Shown: positions 17,041 through 26,856 of the stretch, piece after piece
Layout: the number at the start of each line of letters is the position of its first letter
Position numbering within the stretch: the first letter of the stretch is position 1
DNA from: Candidatus Cetobacterium colombiensis
Lineage (GTDB): Bacteria; Fusobacteriota; Fusobacteriia; Fusobacteriales; Fusobacteriaceae
Assembly (NCBI RefSeq): GCF_033962415.1
Contig: NZ_JAVIKH010000003.1
Location: 114,239-178,238, forward strand
DNA length: 64,000 nt
Reading direction: 5' to 3'
Notes under the pieces: generated by a model
Database searches by the model: none
What the model saw: only the letters and a program-made list of their open reading frames with translations
What the model was told of the DNA's origin: nothing
Translations under genes and position numbers: made by a program

Positions 17041-17544
17041 ATGATAAGAGTAGCTATAATTACGTTAAGTGATAAAGGTTCAAGAGGAGAGAGAGTAGAC
17101 ATAACTGGAGAGAAATTAAAGGAGATGTTTGAAAAACATTTAAGTTATGAAACTGTATATTACAATATGTTACCAGATACATATGAGGAGATTGTTGAAG
17201 AGTTGAAAAAAATAGCAGATGAAGATATTGCAGACCTTATTGTAACAAATGGTGGAACTGGGTTTTCAAAAAGAGATGTGACTCCAGAAGCGACATTAGC
17301 TGTAATTGAAAGAGAGGCTCAAGGGGTAGCAGAATATATGAGAACTAAATCATTCCAAATAACTCCAAAAGCTATGTTGAGTAGAGCAAGATGTGGAATT
17401 AGAAAAGGAAGTATAATATTAAATCTTCCAGGAAGTCCAAAGGGAGCAACAGAAAATTTAAGTTTTGTAATAGATGCGTTAGTACACGGAGTTGAAATAT
17501 TAAAAGGTGCAGCTGTAGAATGTGCAACACCTATTAAAAAATAG
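17041..17544 (+). CDS. mog: Molybdopterin adenylyltransferase, MogA type
   Basis: 167 residues. The MoCF_biosynth fold shows T-L-S-D-K-G-S-R-G-E-R near the start, V-T-N-G-G-T-G-F-S-K-R-D-V-T-P-E-A near 76-92 (MPT-binding) and N-L-P-G-S-P-K-G near 143. MogA adenylylates molybdopterin before metal insertion; MoaB paralogues look similar. No other molybdenum cofactor gene is in the window. AGGAGG lies 4 bases before the ATG, directly after cls. Confidence 0.85.
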   Translation: MIRVAIITLSDKGSRGERVDITGEKLKEMFEKHLSYETVYYNMLPDTYEEIVEELKKIADEDIADLIVTNGGTGFSKRDVTPEATLAVIEREAQGVAEYMRTKSFQITPKAMLSRARCGIRKGSIILNLPGSPKGATENLSFVIDALVHGVEILKGAAVECATPIKK

Positions 17545-17553
17545 GAGGATACA

Positions 17554-20082
17554 ATGAAATTTGAATATATAAGTTATGGAGGATCTTTAATTGGAGGATT
17601 AAAAAAAGATCCTTCAGTTGTGTATATATTTTCTGACTATCCACTAAAAAATAGTCAGAGAAAAGAGAGTAGAAGAAATATATTTGAGCCAGATCCTCTT
17701 TATTTAACAATAGATGAATTTAAAAATATGGCATTTAAAACAGACAAAATAATTTTGAGTGAAGCAAAAAGATTTGTTAGTCTTTATAACTACATGAAAA
17801 AAGAGTTTTCAGAGCTAAATATGAATAATTATTTTGAATCTATTGAGTTTTCAGATAAGTTTTTTAAATACTACACAGAACTAAATAGAAGTTTGTGTGA
17901 AAAAAATATTGAGTTGGAAGAGTGGCAAAAAAAATATTTTGAGATTTTTCATAGGTTTAAAGAAAAATATGAAGTGTATTTAAATGAAAGAAACTATATT
18001 CCTAAAGATTGGGTTGAGGATATAAAATATTTAGATTTATCTAACTTTAAAAAATATAAAAAAATTGTATTTGTTGATATAGTAAACTTTACTCCTTTAG
18101 ATAAATATATTTTATCAAAATTAGAGGAGTTTATTGAAGTTACAATTAGAGTTCAAGGGGATATTGGTGTTTTTGATGAGGAAAAATTAGAGCTAAAAGA
18201 TGTATATTTACCAAAAGCTCAAAAGACAGAACTTTCTATTTTAGAAGTTCAAGATGAACTAGAGTTAATTGGAAATCTATTAGATATTATGAAAATGAAA
18301 AATCATATGACTAACATTTTTTCACCAGAGGCTGATACAAATGAGTATTCTAAAATTTTTCCAAATAACTTTATGAGAGGGAGTTTTTATACTTTAAATG
18401 ATACAAAGTTTTTTAAATTTTTAAACGCTCAAAGTGAACTAATAGGAGCTATGGAACCTCGTATGGATAACCTTATTCCGATAAAGAAATTTTTAGCAGG
18501 AATTAAAAATCTTGAGATGCAAGATTACTATGAGATAACAAAAGAAGATATGGAATATATTTATAATCAGATGGATTGGGATTATAAATATATTGGTGAA
18601 GAAGGTAATGAAAAAATATCCGCAATCTATTCAGATATTTTAAGAGTATCGAAAATTCAAAGTATTGATAAATTTATAGAATATTTTAATGAACTATTAT
18701 CTTTAGATATGTTTAGAGAGAAAATATATAAAGATTTTTATGATAAATTACAAGAGTATATGGGATATGCTAAAACAACTGAGATAATGTTAGAAGAGAA
18801 AGAGATTAAAAGTTGTTTTAAAAATGGTGGAGATATTTTAAAATTTTTACTTCAATATTTTAATGATGTTGAAATTATAAGAAATGATGATAGTGAAGGA
18901 AAGTATCTAATAAAACCAATGGAAAATTGTAAGGTTATACCATCTAGAGAATCTGTATTTATAAATTTAAGTACAAGGTATTTGCCTAGAGTAAAAAGAG
19001 ACTCTCTTTATTTAACAGAAAAGCAAAAGAAAGAAAATGGTTTTACTTATTATGAAAAAGAGAGAAAAGAGGAAAAATATAGATTTTATCAGGGGCTCTT
19101 AAAAAATAGATATAACACAATAATATATATAAAAAATGAAAACAGTGGAGAGGGAGTATCTCCAATACTGTCAGAAGTTTTAAATAGATATAAAATAAAT
19201 AGATTGGAAAAGACTATTTATAGTGAAGATATTTTAGAACAACTTTTAAGATTTAAATCTCAAGATATTCAAGAGTTTTTCCAAAATCCTTTGATGAAAG
19301 ATAGAGAAGATTTTAAAAATAGACAATTAAGTTTAGGACCATATGACTATGATATTTTAATAAAATGTGAATATAGATTCTATTTAAGGAAACTTAATGG
19401 ATTAAATTCTTTTGAAAAAGAGGATGCAATAGGGACTTCATTGAAATTTTTAGGAACATATGTTCATGAAGTATTTGAGAAGTTAACAGATAAAATGTGG
19501 AAGAAAATACTTAATGTTTCAGATTATTCTATAACTACTGAAGAAGTAGAAGAACTTTTATATAAAAGTTTTTATGCCAACAGAAAGAGAATACCCATAT
19601 ATTTAGATAACTATTTTACTGGAATATTGATACCTCGTTTTACAAGAAATATTATAAAATTCTATAAAGAGATTGAAGATCAATACATAGAAAAGAAAGT
19701 TAAACGTATAGAGAGTGAGAAAAACAGTAAGAAAGAACCGTTTTTAAAAGGTGATGTAGAAGTAACTTTAAACGGAAGAGTAGACCTTGTAATAGAAACA
19801 ACAACTAACAATCACATTATAGATTTTAAAACTGGAAGTAAAATTGATAACCAGTTAGATTTCTATTCTATTATGTTATATGGAGATGAGAACTCGGCAC
19901 TTAAATCAATATATAATGCTTTTGATGGAAATATGGAAACTCAAGATAAAACTAAGTTAACAAGAGAGATTTTAAAAGAGAATTTAATTGAGTTTTTCAA
20001 AGAGAAAGAATATTCTCTAAGTGAAAAGAAAAGTGGATGTCAGTATTGTGAATATGGAGAGATTTGTAGGAGGGAGTTTTAA
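17554..20082 (+). CDS. addB: AddB-like helicase-nuclease subunit (PD-(D/E)XK, Fe-S)
   Basis: 842 residues. The C-terminal nuclease has G-T-Y-V-H-E-V-F-E, G-R-V-D-L-V-I and I-D-F-K-T-G-S-K (catalytic Asp and Lys). An iron-sulphur cluster is indicated by Cys in K-C-E-Y-R-F-Y and by C829, C832 and C838 at the C-terminus. The N-terminal helicase-like half lacks a recognisable Walker A motif, unlike Bacillus AddB, so it may be purely structural or Chi-scanning. It is shorter than AddB of Bacillus (about 1,170). With AddA immediately downstream (adjacent stop and start) it resects double-strand breaks for RecA loading. Confidence 0.85.
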   Translation: MKFEYISYGGSLIGGLKKDPSVVYIFSDYPLKNSQRKESRRNIFEPDPLYLTIDEFKNMAFKTDKIILSEAKRFVSLYNYMKKEFSELNMNNYFESIEFSDKFFKYYTELNRSLCEKNIELEEWQKKYFEIFHRFKEKYEVYLNERNYIPKDWVEDIKYLDLSNFKKYKKIVFVDIVNFTPLDKYILSKLEEFIEVTIRVQGDIGVFDEEKLELKDVYLPKAQKTELSILEVQDELELIGNLLDIMKMKNHMTNIFSPEADTNEYSKIFPNNFMRGSFYTLNDTKFFKFLNAQSELIGAMEPRMDNLIPIKKFLAGIKNLEMQDYYEITKEDMEYIYNQMDWDYKYIGEEGNEKISAIYSDILRVSKIQSIDKFIEYFNELLSLDMFREKIYKDFYDKLQEYMGYAKTTEIMLEEKEIKSCFKNGGDILKFLLQYFNDVEIIRNDDSEGKYLIKPMENCKVIPSRESVFINLSTRYLPRVKRDSLYLTEKQKKENGFTYYEKERKEEKYRFYQGLLKNRYNTIIYIKNENSGEGVSPILSEVLNRYKINRLEKTIYSEDILEQLLRFKSQDIQEFFQNPLMKDREDFKNRQLSLGPYDYDILIKCEYRFYLRKLNGLNSFEKEDAIGTSLKFLGTYVHEVFEKLTDKMWKKILNVSDYSITTEEVEELLYKSFYANRKRIPIYLDNYFTGILIPRFTRNIIKFYKEIEDQYIEKKVKRIESEKNSKKEPFLKGDVEVTLNGRVDLVIETTTNNHIIDFKTGSKIDNQLDFYSIMLYGDENSALKSIYNAFDGNMETQDKTKLTREILKENLIEFFKEKEYSLSEKKSGCQYCEYGEICRREF

Positions 20083-23000
20083 ATGAAAGGGATAGTTTTA
20101 AAGGCTAGTGCTGGAACAGGAAAAACATATAGACTGTCTTTAGAGTATTTAGCTACTCTTTTGAAAGGTGAAAATTATAAAAATATTTTAGTAATGACCT
20201 TCACAAAAAAGGCAACTTCTGAGATTCAAGAAAGAGTAATACTTTTTTTAGAGGAGATGTACAGAGATAAAGAATCTAGTTTATACGAAAATTTAAAAGC
20301 TCTTTATCCAGAAATAGATCTATCTTTTGAAAATGTAAGAAAAGTTTACTATGAAGTTTTAGATAATAAAGATAGACTTAAAATATCCACAATAGATGGA
20401 TTTATAAATAATATATTTAAAAATGTTATAGCTCCATATTTAAATATTTTTTCATATGAGATTATTGATGATACAGAAAATGTAGAGATACTTTTAAAAT
20501 GTTTTGAAAAAATTGTAGAGGATAAAAATGAGTTTGATAGATTTAAAATCTTTTTACAAAATAGAACAGAACGTAGTGTGGAAAAATACTTAGAAATACT
20601 TAAAAAATTAATAGATAATAGATGGAAATTAATTTTAATCTCTCAATCAGAGAATTTAAAAAGTAAAGATGAACATAAAGAGGATATATCTATAGATAAA
20701 CTTATAAAACATTTAACAGATGCTTTTTTATCAGTAAAAGAGAAGAAAAAAGATGGTAAAGATTTATCTGATTATATGGGGAAAGTTATAAAATGGATTT
20801 TAGAAAAAGATAGTTCTAAACATAAAGAGTATGCAGTAGAAAATTGGAACGATATTTTAAAAAGTGAAAAGTGTTGGGATGGTCGTAGAGTAAGAACAAC
20901 TACTAAAATAGATTTAAGTTGTGAGATAGAAATTCTACAAAGAGCTTTTGATGAATTAAAAGGTCAAATATCTAAAGAGGTATTTAATCAAGAGATACTA
21001 ACCTTTGAAAAAGAGATTTTATACTTTATTGAAAATCTTTATTCTGTCTATGATAATATAAAATTTAATGAAAAAAGATTTACTCACTTAGATATAAGTA
21101 GTTATATGTTTCAATATATAGATAAAGAAGAGATCAATCTAATAAAAGATGGATATATAACACAATATTTTAAAGATATATTTGATAGTGAATTTAAAAC
21201 AGTTTTTATAGATGAGTTTCAAGATACGAGTGTTCTTCAATGGAGAATATTAAAAGGACTTATAAATAGCTGTGAAAATTTAATCTGTGTTGGAGATGAA
21301 AAACAAAGTATATATGGTTGGAGAGGGGGAGAGAAATCTCTTTTTGAAAACCTTCCAAGTATAATAGGTGTAGAAGAGGAAACTATGAGTGTATCTTATC
21401 GTAGCTGCAAAAATATTGTTGATTTTACCAATAATATATTTAGTGGTGTAGCAGAAACATATGAAGAGATAGCTACAATAAATGAACATAATCATAGATG
21501 GGAATTTACTCCTGTAGATGGAAAAAGTGAGGAGTTAGGTTACTTTGAAGTTATAAAGAAAAAGGAACCTTTAGAAGATGAAGAGGAAGAATTAGTTGAA
21601 GAAGATATGATTGAAACAATGGTAGATTCTATAGAGGAAAATTTCTCAGGAAATTATGGTGGTATTGGAATAATTGCTAGAAGTAATAAGCAGTTAAATG
21701 AAATATCAAATGCTTTAAGTGATAGAAAGATACCTTTTGTAATAGATTCTAGTGATTCAATAATTTATCATAGAGCTGTTAATCCAATTTTTAAGGTCTT
21801 AAAATTTAGTGTAAATAGAGATGTATTTTCTCTTTTGGAATTTTTAAGAAGTGATGTTGTAAAAATTGGAAACGATGAATTAAAAGTTATTTTAAAAAAT
21901 AAAGACGTATTAGAAAGTTATCTTTTTCCAAAAGATAATGAGGAAAGTATTTCATTAAGTGAAGAGTTTCATACGTTACTAGATACTTTAGAAAGAATAA
22001 AGAGAATTGTAAGTAAAGGCTTAGATAATAGAAACTTTGTGTTAGACATAATAGAGGAGTTTAATCTACCAAAATTGTTTCATGGAAAATCAGATTTAAA
22101 AAATATATTTCAATTTTTAGAAATGTCCAAAGAACATGAAAATATATTTGATTTCTATAACTCTTTAATAGATGAAAAAGAAAATCCAAAGTTTAAACAA
22201 GTTTCTTTAGAAGAGGAAAAAGCTATAACTCTTTTAAGTATACATAAATCAAAAGGATTGGAGTTTGAAACAGTATATTATTTCCATCAAGAACAGAAAA
22301 AAGGTTCAAATAGCGGAATACAGTTTCATATAGATTTTAAATCACCGTTTAATGAGATAGAAAACTTTATATTTGTAGATAAAAAATATGAAAAGGTTTT
22401 AAATTATCTAGGTGAGGATTATTTATTTTTAAAAGAACTAGAAATAAAACAAGAGCAAGAGGAAATAAATAATATATATGTGGCACTTACAAGAGCTAAA
22501 AAGAATCTATTTTTAGTTATGGGAGAAAGTGGAAATGAATACCTAAAGAATTCAATAGATGGACTATTTAATCTAAAGTGTGGTAAAATTACTAGAAGCG
22601 AAAAAGCAGAAGCTACTCAAAGAATGAAAAATATAGAACTTTTAAATGCTATAGATTTTATTGAAAAAAAAGTAGAAGAGTGTGAACAACCAAATAGAGC
22701 TATACTAGTTGATGTGGTAACTGAGGAAAAAAGAAGAGTGGGAAATGCTATTCACTATTACTTAGAATTTATTATAAACAATACTTTAGAAGAACATCTA
22801 GAAGCTAGAATTAGAACCTATTCTAAATATGCATCTATAATAGGTGAAGAGAGATTAAAAAATATTCTAGATGGACAAGAGTTTAAAAATTTCTTTTTAG
22901 AAAATCCAATTATTTTTTCAGAAGAGTGGGATTTTATATACCCAGAGTATGAAATATATGATGAAGGACAATTAAAAAGAATAGATAGGATTATGATAAA

Positions 23001-23172
23001 AAAAGCTACTCAAAGTACAAATGGTAGAATATTAGTAGTAGATTATAAAACTGGAGGAATTAATCAAGCTCAGTTAGATGAATATATTGAAATTGTAAAA
23101 AATCATTTATCGAAATTGGATGAAATTGAGAACTATATAGTGTCTGGTGAGTTTTTAGAAATTAGACTATAA
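20083..23172 (+). CDS. addA: AddA-like UvrD/Rep helicase-exonuclease subunit
   Basis: 1,029 residues. Superfamily 1 motifs are in order: I, A-S-A-G-T-G-K-T (8-15); Ia, T-F-T-K-K-A; II, D-E-F-Q-D-T-S; III, G-D-E-K-Q-S-I-Y-G-W-R; IV, S-Y-R-S; V, S-I-H-K-S-K-G-L-E-F-E; VI, V-A-L-T-R-A-K-K. The C-terminal RecB-type nuclease ends with I-D-R-I-M and V-D-Y-K-T-G-G. The ATG follows the addB TAA directly, and an AGGAGGGAG in the end of addB serves as ribosome binding site. AddAB is the Gram-positive type functional equivalent of RecBCD. Confidence 0.92.
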   Translation: MKGIVLKASAGTGKTYRLSLEYLATLLKGENYKNILVMTFTKKATSEIQERVILFLEEMYRDKESSLYENLKALYPEIDLSFENVRKVYYEVLDNKDRLKISTIDGFINNIFKNVIAPYLNIFSYEIIDDTENVEILLKCFEKIVEDKNEFDRFKIFLQNRTERSVEKYLEILKKLIDNRWKLILISQSENLKSKDEHKEDISIDKLIKHLTDAFLSVKEKKKDGKDLSDYMGKVIKWILEKDSSKHKEYAVENWNDILKSEKCWDGRRVRTTTKIDLSCEIEILQRAFDELKGQISKEVFNQEILTFEKEILYFIENLYSVYDNIKFNEKRFTHLDISSYMFQYIDKEEINLIKDGYITQYFKDIFDSEFKTVFIDEFQDTSVLQWRILKGLINSCENLICVGDEKQSIYGWRGGEKSLFENLPSIIGVEEETMSVSYRSCKNIVDFTNNIFSGVAETYEEIATINEHNHRWEFTPVDGKSEELGYFEVIKKKEPLEDEEEELVEEDMIETMVDSIEENFSGNYGGIGIIARSNKQLNEISNALSDRKIPFVIDSSDSIIYHRAVNPIFKVLKFSVNRDVFSLLEFLRSDVVKIGNDELKVILKNKDVLESYLFPKDNEESISLSEEFHTLLDTLERIKRIVSKGLDNRNFVLDIIEEFNLPKLFHGKSDLKNIFQFLEMSKEHENIFDFYNSLIDEKENPKFKQVSLEEEKAITLLSIHKSKGLEFETVYYFHQEQKKGSNSGIQFHIDFKSPFNEIENFIFVDKKYEKVLNYLGEDYLFLKELEIKQEQEEINNIYVALTRAKKNLFLVMGESGNEYLKNSIDGLFNLKCGKITRSEKAEATQRMKNIELLNAIDFIEKKVEECEQPNRAILVDVVTEEKRRVGNAIHYYLEFIINNTLEEHLEARIRTYSKYASIIGEERLKNILDGQEFKNFFLENPIIFSEEWDFIYPEYEIYDEGQLKRIDRIMIKKATQSTNGRILVVDYKTGGINQAQLDEYIEIVKNHLSKLDEIENYIVSGEFLEIRL

Positions 23173-23196
23173 AATTAACTATACAGAGGGGATGAA

Positions 23197-24159
23197 ATGA
23201 AAAAAACAGTTTTAACAGGATTATTTTTAATAAGTTTAGTATCATTAGGTGAAGAGCTTGTAGTTTATGGACCTGAGTCAATGAAATGGATTGAAACTTC
23301 AGCTGGTGAAATGTTTAAAGAAAAAACAGGAGCAACAATAAAGTATATACCAATTGATGGTCTTATACCAAGAATGAAATTAGAAAAGAAAAATCCTAAG
23401 GCAGATATAGTTGTAGGGCTTACAGATATAAACTATTTAGAGGCTAAAAAAGATGGACTTATAAAAAATTATAAACCAACAACAGCAAAAAATATTGTAA
23501 AAGAGGAATTTATAATTGATAAAGATTGGTCAGTTACACCAATTGATTATGGAATGTTAGCATTAAATTATAACTATGATAAAACAAAAAAAGATTTAAA
23601 AACATTTGAAGATTTAAAAGAATATCCAAAGGAACTATTAATTCAAGATCCTAGAAGTTTCACAGGGGAAGCTTTCATGCTTTGGACAATTGGAGTTTAT
23701 GGAGAAGATTGGTTAAAATTTTGGGAAGGGTTAAAACCAAGTATTTTAACTGTTTCTTCAGGATGGTCAGACTCTTTTGCTAAATTCTCTGTAGGAGAGG
23801 GAGCTATCATGAGTGGATATGCTTCTAGTTCAATATATTTTTATCAAGATGGAAACCAAGATAAATATAAAAGTTATATTCCTGAAGAGGGAGGATATGT
23901 TTATTTAGAGGGAGCTGCATTGGTAAATAAAAAGAAAACAAAAGAATCTGCAGAAAAGTTCTTAAACTTTGTTTTAGAACCTGAATTTCAAAAGTTAGCT
24001 TTAGAAAAAAATTATATGTTCCCAGTGATAGATTATAAACTTCCAGAGGATTATAAATTTGTTCCTACAACAAGTAAAATAGTGAGATTAGATGCAGAAA
24101 AAGTAAATGAAAATATGGAAAAATGGAAAAAACAATTAATTGAGGTACTTAAAAAGTAA
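23197..24159 (+). CDS. Thiamine-type (ThiB-like) periplasmic substrate-binding protein
   Basis: 320 residues with an N-terminal signal peptide (K-K-T then a hydrophobic core to about residue 18); no lipobox. The body resembles ThiB/TbpA: K-A-D-I-V-V-G-L, P-I-D-Y-G-M-L-A-L-N-Y-N-Y-D, I-Q-D-P-R-S-F-T-G-E-A-F-M-L-W and the aromatic pocket region S-S-G-W-S-D-S-F all have counterparts. Iron(III)-type binding proteins are the nearest alternative. The adjacent permease shares a TAATG stop/start. No ATPase (ThiQ) lies nearby and no thiamine-pyrophosphate riboswitch precedes it, so the substrate remains a family-level inference. Confidence 0.72.
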   Translation: MKKTVLTGLFLISLVSLGEELVVYGPESMKWIETSAGEMFKEKTGATIKYIPIDGLIPRMKLEKKNPKADIVVGLTDINYLEAKKDGLIKNYKPTTAKNIVKEEFIIDKDWSVTPIDYGMLALNYNYDKTKKDLKTFEDLKEYPKELLIQDPRSFTGEAFMLWTIGVYGEDWLKFWEGLKPSILTVSSGWSDSFAKFSVGEGAIMSGYASSSIYFYQDGNQDKYKSYIPEEGGYVYLEGAALVNKKKTKESAEKFLNFVLEPEFQKLALEKNYMFPVIDYKLPEDYKFVPTTSKIVRLDAEKVNENMEKWKKQLIEVLKK

Positions 24160-25676
24160 TGAAAAAGAATAGATCCTATAGTTATATCTATCTTATTCTA
24201 TGGGGAGTTCCTTTAATATTTTTTATAAGAGATTTTTTTAATTTTGAAGATATTAAAAGTTTAAATTTATATGAAACTTGGGAACTTTTTAAAATATCTT
24301 TAACTCAAGGTGTATTGTCGGTATTTTTTGCAACAATAGTAGCTATAATACCGGCATACTATATGAGTTATAGAAAAAATATTCTTACAAAAATGTTAGA
24401 AGGGTTAATATTTATTCCTTTTTTCTTTCCAACAATATCCACAGTAGTTGCTTTTACTCTTATATTTAATCTGCCAATCTTGAAAAATTTTAATGTGCTA
24501 TATACTTTAAAAGCTATAATTTTTGCAAATGTATTTTATAATAGCCCTATAATGATTAAATATCTAAGTGAAGGGATGAGAAATATCCCTAAAAATATAA
24601 TTGAGGCTGGAAAAATAGATGGATTAAATGAAATAGGAATTTTTTTCAGAATTAAATTACCATTAATATTTCCCCAAGTATTTAGGGGAATGTTTTTAGT
24701 TTTTATTTATACGTTTACATCTTTTGGAATAGTTTTAGCATTGGGTGGAATTAGATATTCAAACTTAGAGGTAGAAATAGCTAATACATTATTAAGAGAT
24801 GCTAATTTTTCAAAAGCTTTAATATTAGGAATAATTCAATTTATATTTTTAATTATAATAAATCTTTTAGGAGATTTTTATTCTCCTTATGAGCTTCAAG
24901 ATGAGTATAAAGAGAAAAGAGTATCTATAGGAACAAAAATATACTCTTTTATTTATTTGCTTTTAGAATATTCAATAGTAGCAATTGGAATTTTTTATGG
25001 GTTTTATAATTATTATACAGGTAAATTCTCTTTAAATGGCTTTTTTAGACTGTTTACAAGTGAATTCAATATAACTTACCCTGTATTACAAGGAATTAGA
25101 AATTCGCTGCTATTAGCTTCTATAACACCACTATTTGTTATAGTATTTACATACTTAATACTTAAAAATTTTAGTAGATTAACAAGTACAATTGTTTTTT
25201 CTACAATGGGATTTTCAAGTGCATTTTTAGGAATTGCTTTAATATATATAAATATACTTTATGATATAAAGTTATGGATACTTTTAGTTATTGGATATTT
25301 TTTAATAACAGTACCAATAGCTTATTCATTTATGTATCAGTATGTGAGGGAGTTTCCAAAAGATATACTTGATTTAGCTAAGATAGATGCACTATCACCT
25401 TTTAAAACATTTATATTAGTAGAGTTTCCAATTTTAAAAAATGTTTTTTTAGGAACATATTTACAAATATTTGCAATAATTTTAGGTGAGTTTACAATTT
25501 CGTATTCAATGCAATTGGGAAGAGAGTTTCCAACAATAGCCTTGGTGAATTACTCACTATTTTCAGACAAAAAACTTTTAGAAGGGGCAGCACTATCATC
25601 TATAAATATAATAATAGTTGCGGTACTTTTTTATTTATCAAACAAAATTACAGAAAAAAATAATGGGGGAAAATAA
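24159..25676 (+). CDS. ABC transporter permease, fused double domain (ThiP-like)
   Basis: 505 residues with about 12 membrane helices. Two binding-protein-dependent permease domains lie in tandem, each with an EAA-type loop: E-A-G-K-I-D-G-L-N (about 148) and D-L-A-K-I-D-A-L-S (about 405). The double-length layout is typical of ThiP and FbpB-type permeases. The start codon overlaps the binding-protein stop, implying coupled translation. The ATP-binding subunit must be encoded elsewhere or shared. Confidence 0.8.
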   Translation: MKKNRSYSYIYLILWGVPLIFFIRDFFNFEDIKSLNLYETWELFKISLTQGVLSVFFATIVAIIPAYYMSYRKNILTKMLEGLIFIPFFFPTISTVVAFTLIFNLPILKNFNVLYTLKAIIFANVFYNSPIMIKYLSEGMRNIPKNIIEAGKIDGLNEIGIFFRIKLPLIFPQVFRGMFLVFIYTFTSFGIVLALGGIRYSNLEVEIANTLLRDANFSKALILGIIQFIFLIIINLLGDFYSPYELQDEYKEKRVSIGTKIYSFIYLLLEYSIVAIGIFYGFYNYYTGKFSLNGFFRLFTSEFNITYPVLQGIRNSLLLASITPLFVIVFTYLILKNFSRLTSTIVFSTMGFSSAFLGIALIYINILYDIKLWILLVIGYFLITVPIAYSFMYQYVREFPKDILDLAKIDALSPFKTFILVEFPILKNVFLGTYLQIFAIILGEFTISYSMQLGREFPTIALVNYSLFSDKKLLEGAALSSINIIIVAVLFYLSNKITEKNNGGK

Positions 25677-25678
25677 TT

Positions 25679-26305
25679 ATGATAAATGCAATATGGTTAG
25701 GACTTATCTTAATTGGAATTGTTATTTCAATGTTCACCGGAAATGTCCAAGTAGTAACAGATTCAGTTATATCATCATCAAAGACAGCGGTAGAAATTTC
25801 TATCGGTTTAATTGGAATAATGGCTTTTTGGCTAGGGTTAATGAGAGTTGCTGAAGAAGCAGGTTTAGTTAAAGCTTTAGGAAGAGGATTAAGACCTATA
25901 ATGAGAAGATTGTTTCCAGAAATACCAGAGGATCATCCAGCAGTTGGAAGTATAGTGGCAAACGTTGCTGCAAACTTTTTTGGATTAGGAAATGCAGCTA
26001 CTCCGTTAGGAATAAAAGCTATGCAAGAGTTACAAGAATTAAATGACAATAAAGAGGAAGCTACAGATGCGATGGTATTATTTTTAGCTATAAATACATC
26101 TTCTGTTACACTTATATCCTCAAGTGTAATAGCATATAGAGCTGCTGCCAACTCTGGTAATGTAACTGAAATAATAGCACCAACAATAATAGCTACAGCA
26201 ATTTCAACTGTTGTTGCAATAATAACATGTAAAGTTTTACAAAAATTACCAAGCTTTAAAAGAGAACCTTTTTCAAAATCAGAGAGCACAGGAGGGGATA
26301 GATAA
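25679..26305 (+). CDS. spmA: SpmA-like nucleoside-recognition (Gate) domain membrane protein
   Basis: 208 residues with several membrane helices. The Gate-domain signature is clear: A-F-W-L-G-L-M-R-V-A-E-E-A-G, D-H-P-A-V-G-S-I-V-A-N-V-A-A-N-F-F-G-L-G-N-A-A-T-P-L-G. In Bacillus SpmA with SpmB influences spore core dehydration. No sporulation genes are visible here, so a general envelope or transport role is more likely. The start is 2 bases after the permease stop. Confidence 0.85.
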   Translation: MINAIWLGLILIGIVISMFTGNVQVVTDSVISSSKTAVEISIGLIGIMAFWLGLMRVAEEAGLVKALGRGLRPIMRRLFPEIPEDHPAVGSIVANVAANFFGLGNAATPLGIKAMQELQELNDNKEEATDAMVLFLAINTSSVTLISSSVIAYRAAANSGNVTEIIAPTIIATAISTVVAIITCKVLQKLPSFKREPFSKSESTGGDR

Positions 26306-26844
26306 TGTTTACAGTTATAATGGAAAAAATATCAGTATATGCGATTCCTGTAATCATCTTATTTATTGTTTCATATGCTTATTTTGTAAAAAAAGTAAAA
26401 GTTTACGAGGTGTTTTGTGATGGAGCTAAAGAGGGTTTTTCAACTGCAATTAGAATAATTCCTTTCTTAGTGGCAATGTTAGTGGCAATTGGAATTTTTA
26501 GAAGTTCTGGAGCAATTGATGTAATTATAAAATATATAAATCCAGTTTTAGAGTTTATAGGTATGCCTGGAGAAGTATTACCAATGGCAATAATGAGACC
26601 TTTATCTGGAGGAGGTTCTACAGGTATATTAAACGATATTTTTATAACTCACGGACCAGATTCAATGATAGGAAGAATGGCTTCAGTTATGATGGGATCA
26701 ACAGAAACAACATTTTATGTTCTAGCAGTTTATTTTGGAGCAGTAAGTATTAGAAAAACAAGACACGCTGTTGTAGCCGGACTTTTAGCTGATATAGCTG
26801 GAATCTTAGCAGCAGTATGGATTTGTAATCTTATGTTCAGTTAG
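26305..26844 (+). CDS. spmB: SpmB-like nucleoside-recognition (Gate) domain membrane protein
   Basis: 179 residues, about five membrane helices. P-M-A-I-M-R-P-L-S-G-G-G-S-T-G-I-L-N-D and M-M-G-S-T-E-T-T-F-Y-V-L-A-V-Y-F-G are the SpmB motifs. It overlaps spmA by one base (TAATG). The two presumably form a complex. It is followed 12 bases later by an LD-carboxypeptidase, a peptidoglycan enzyme, which hints at wall-related function. Confidence 0.85.
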   Translation: MFTVIMEKISVYAIPVIILFIVSYAYFVKKVKVYEVFCDGAKEGFSTAIRIIPFLVAMLVAIGIFRSSGAIDVIIKYINPVLEFIGMPGEVLPMAIMRPLSGGGSTGILNDIFITHGPDSMIGRMASVMMGSTETTFYVLAVYFGAVSIRKTRHAVVAGLLADIAGILAAVWICNLMFS

Positions 26845-26856
26845 GCGGTATTTTCT

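Noticed and set aside
25618-25854. Plus-strand ORF of 78 codons overlapping the permease end and spmA start
   Set aside because: Out of frame with two well-supported genes, atypical composition and no ribosome binding site.
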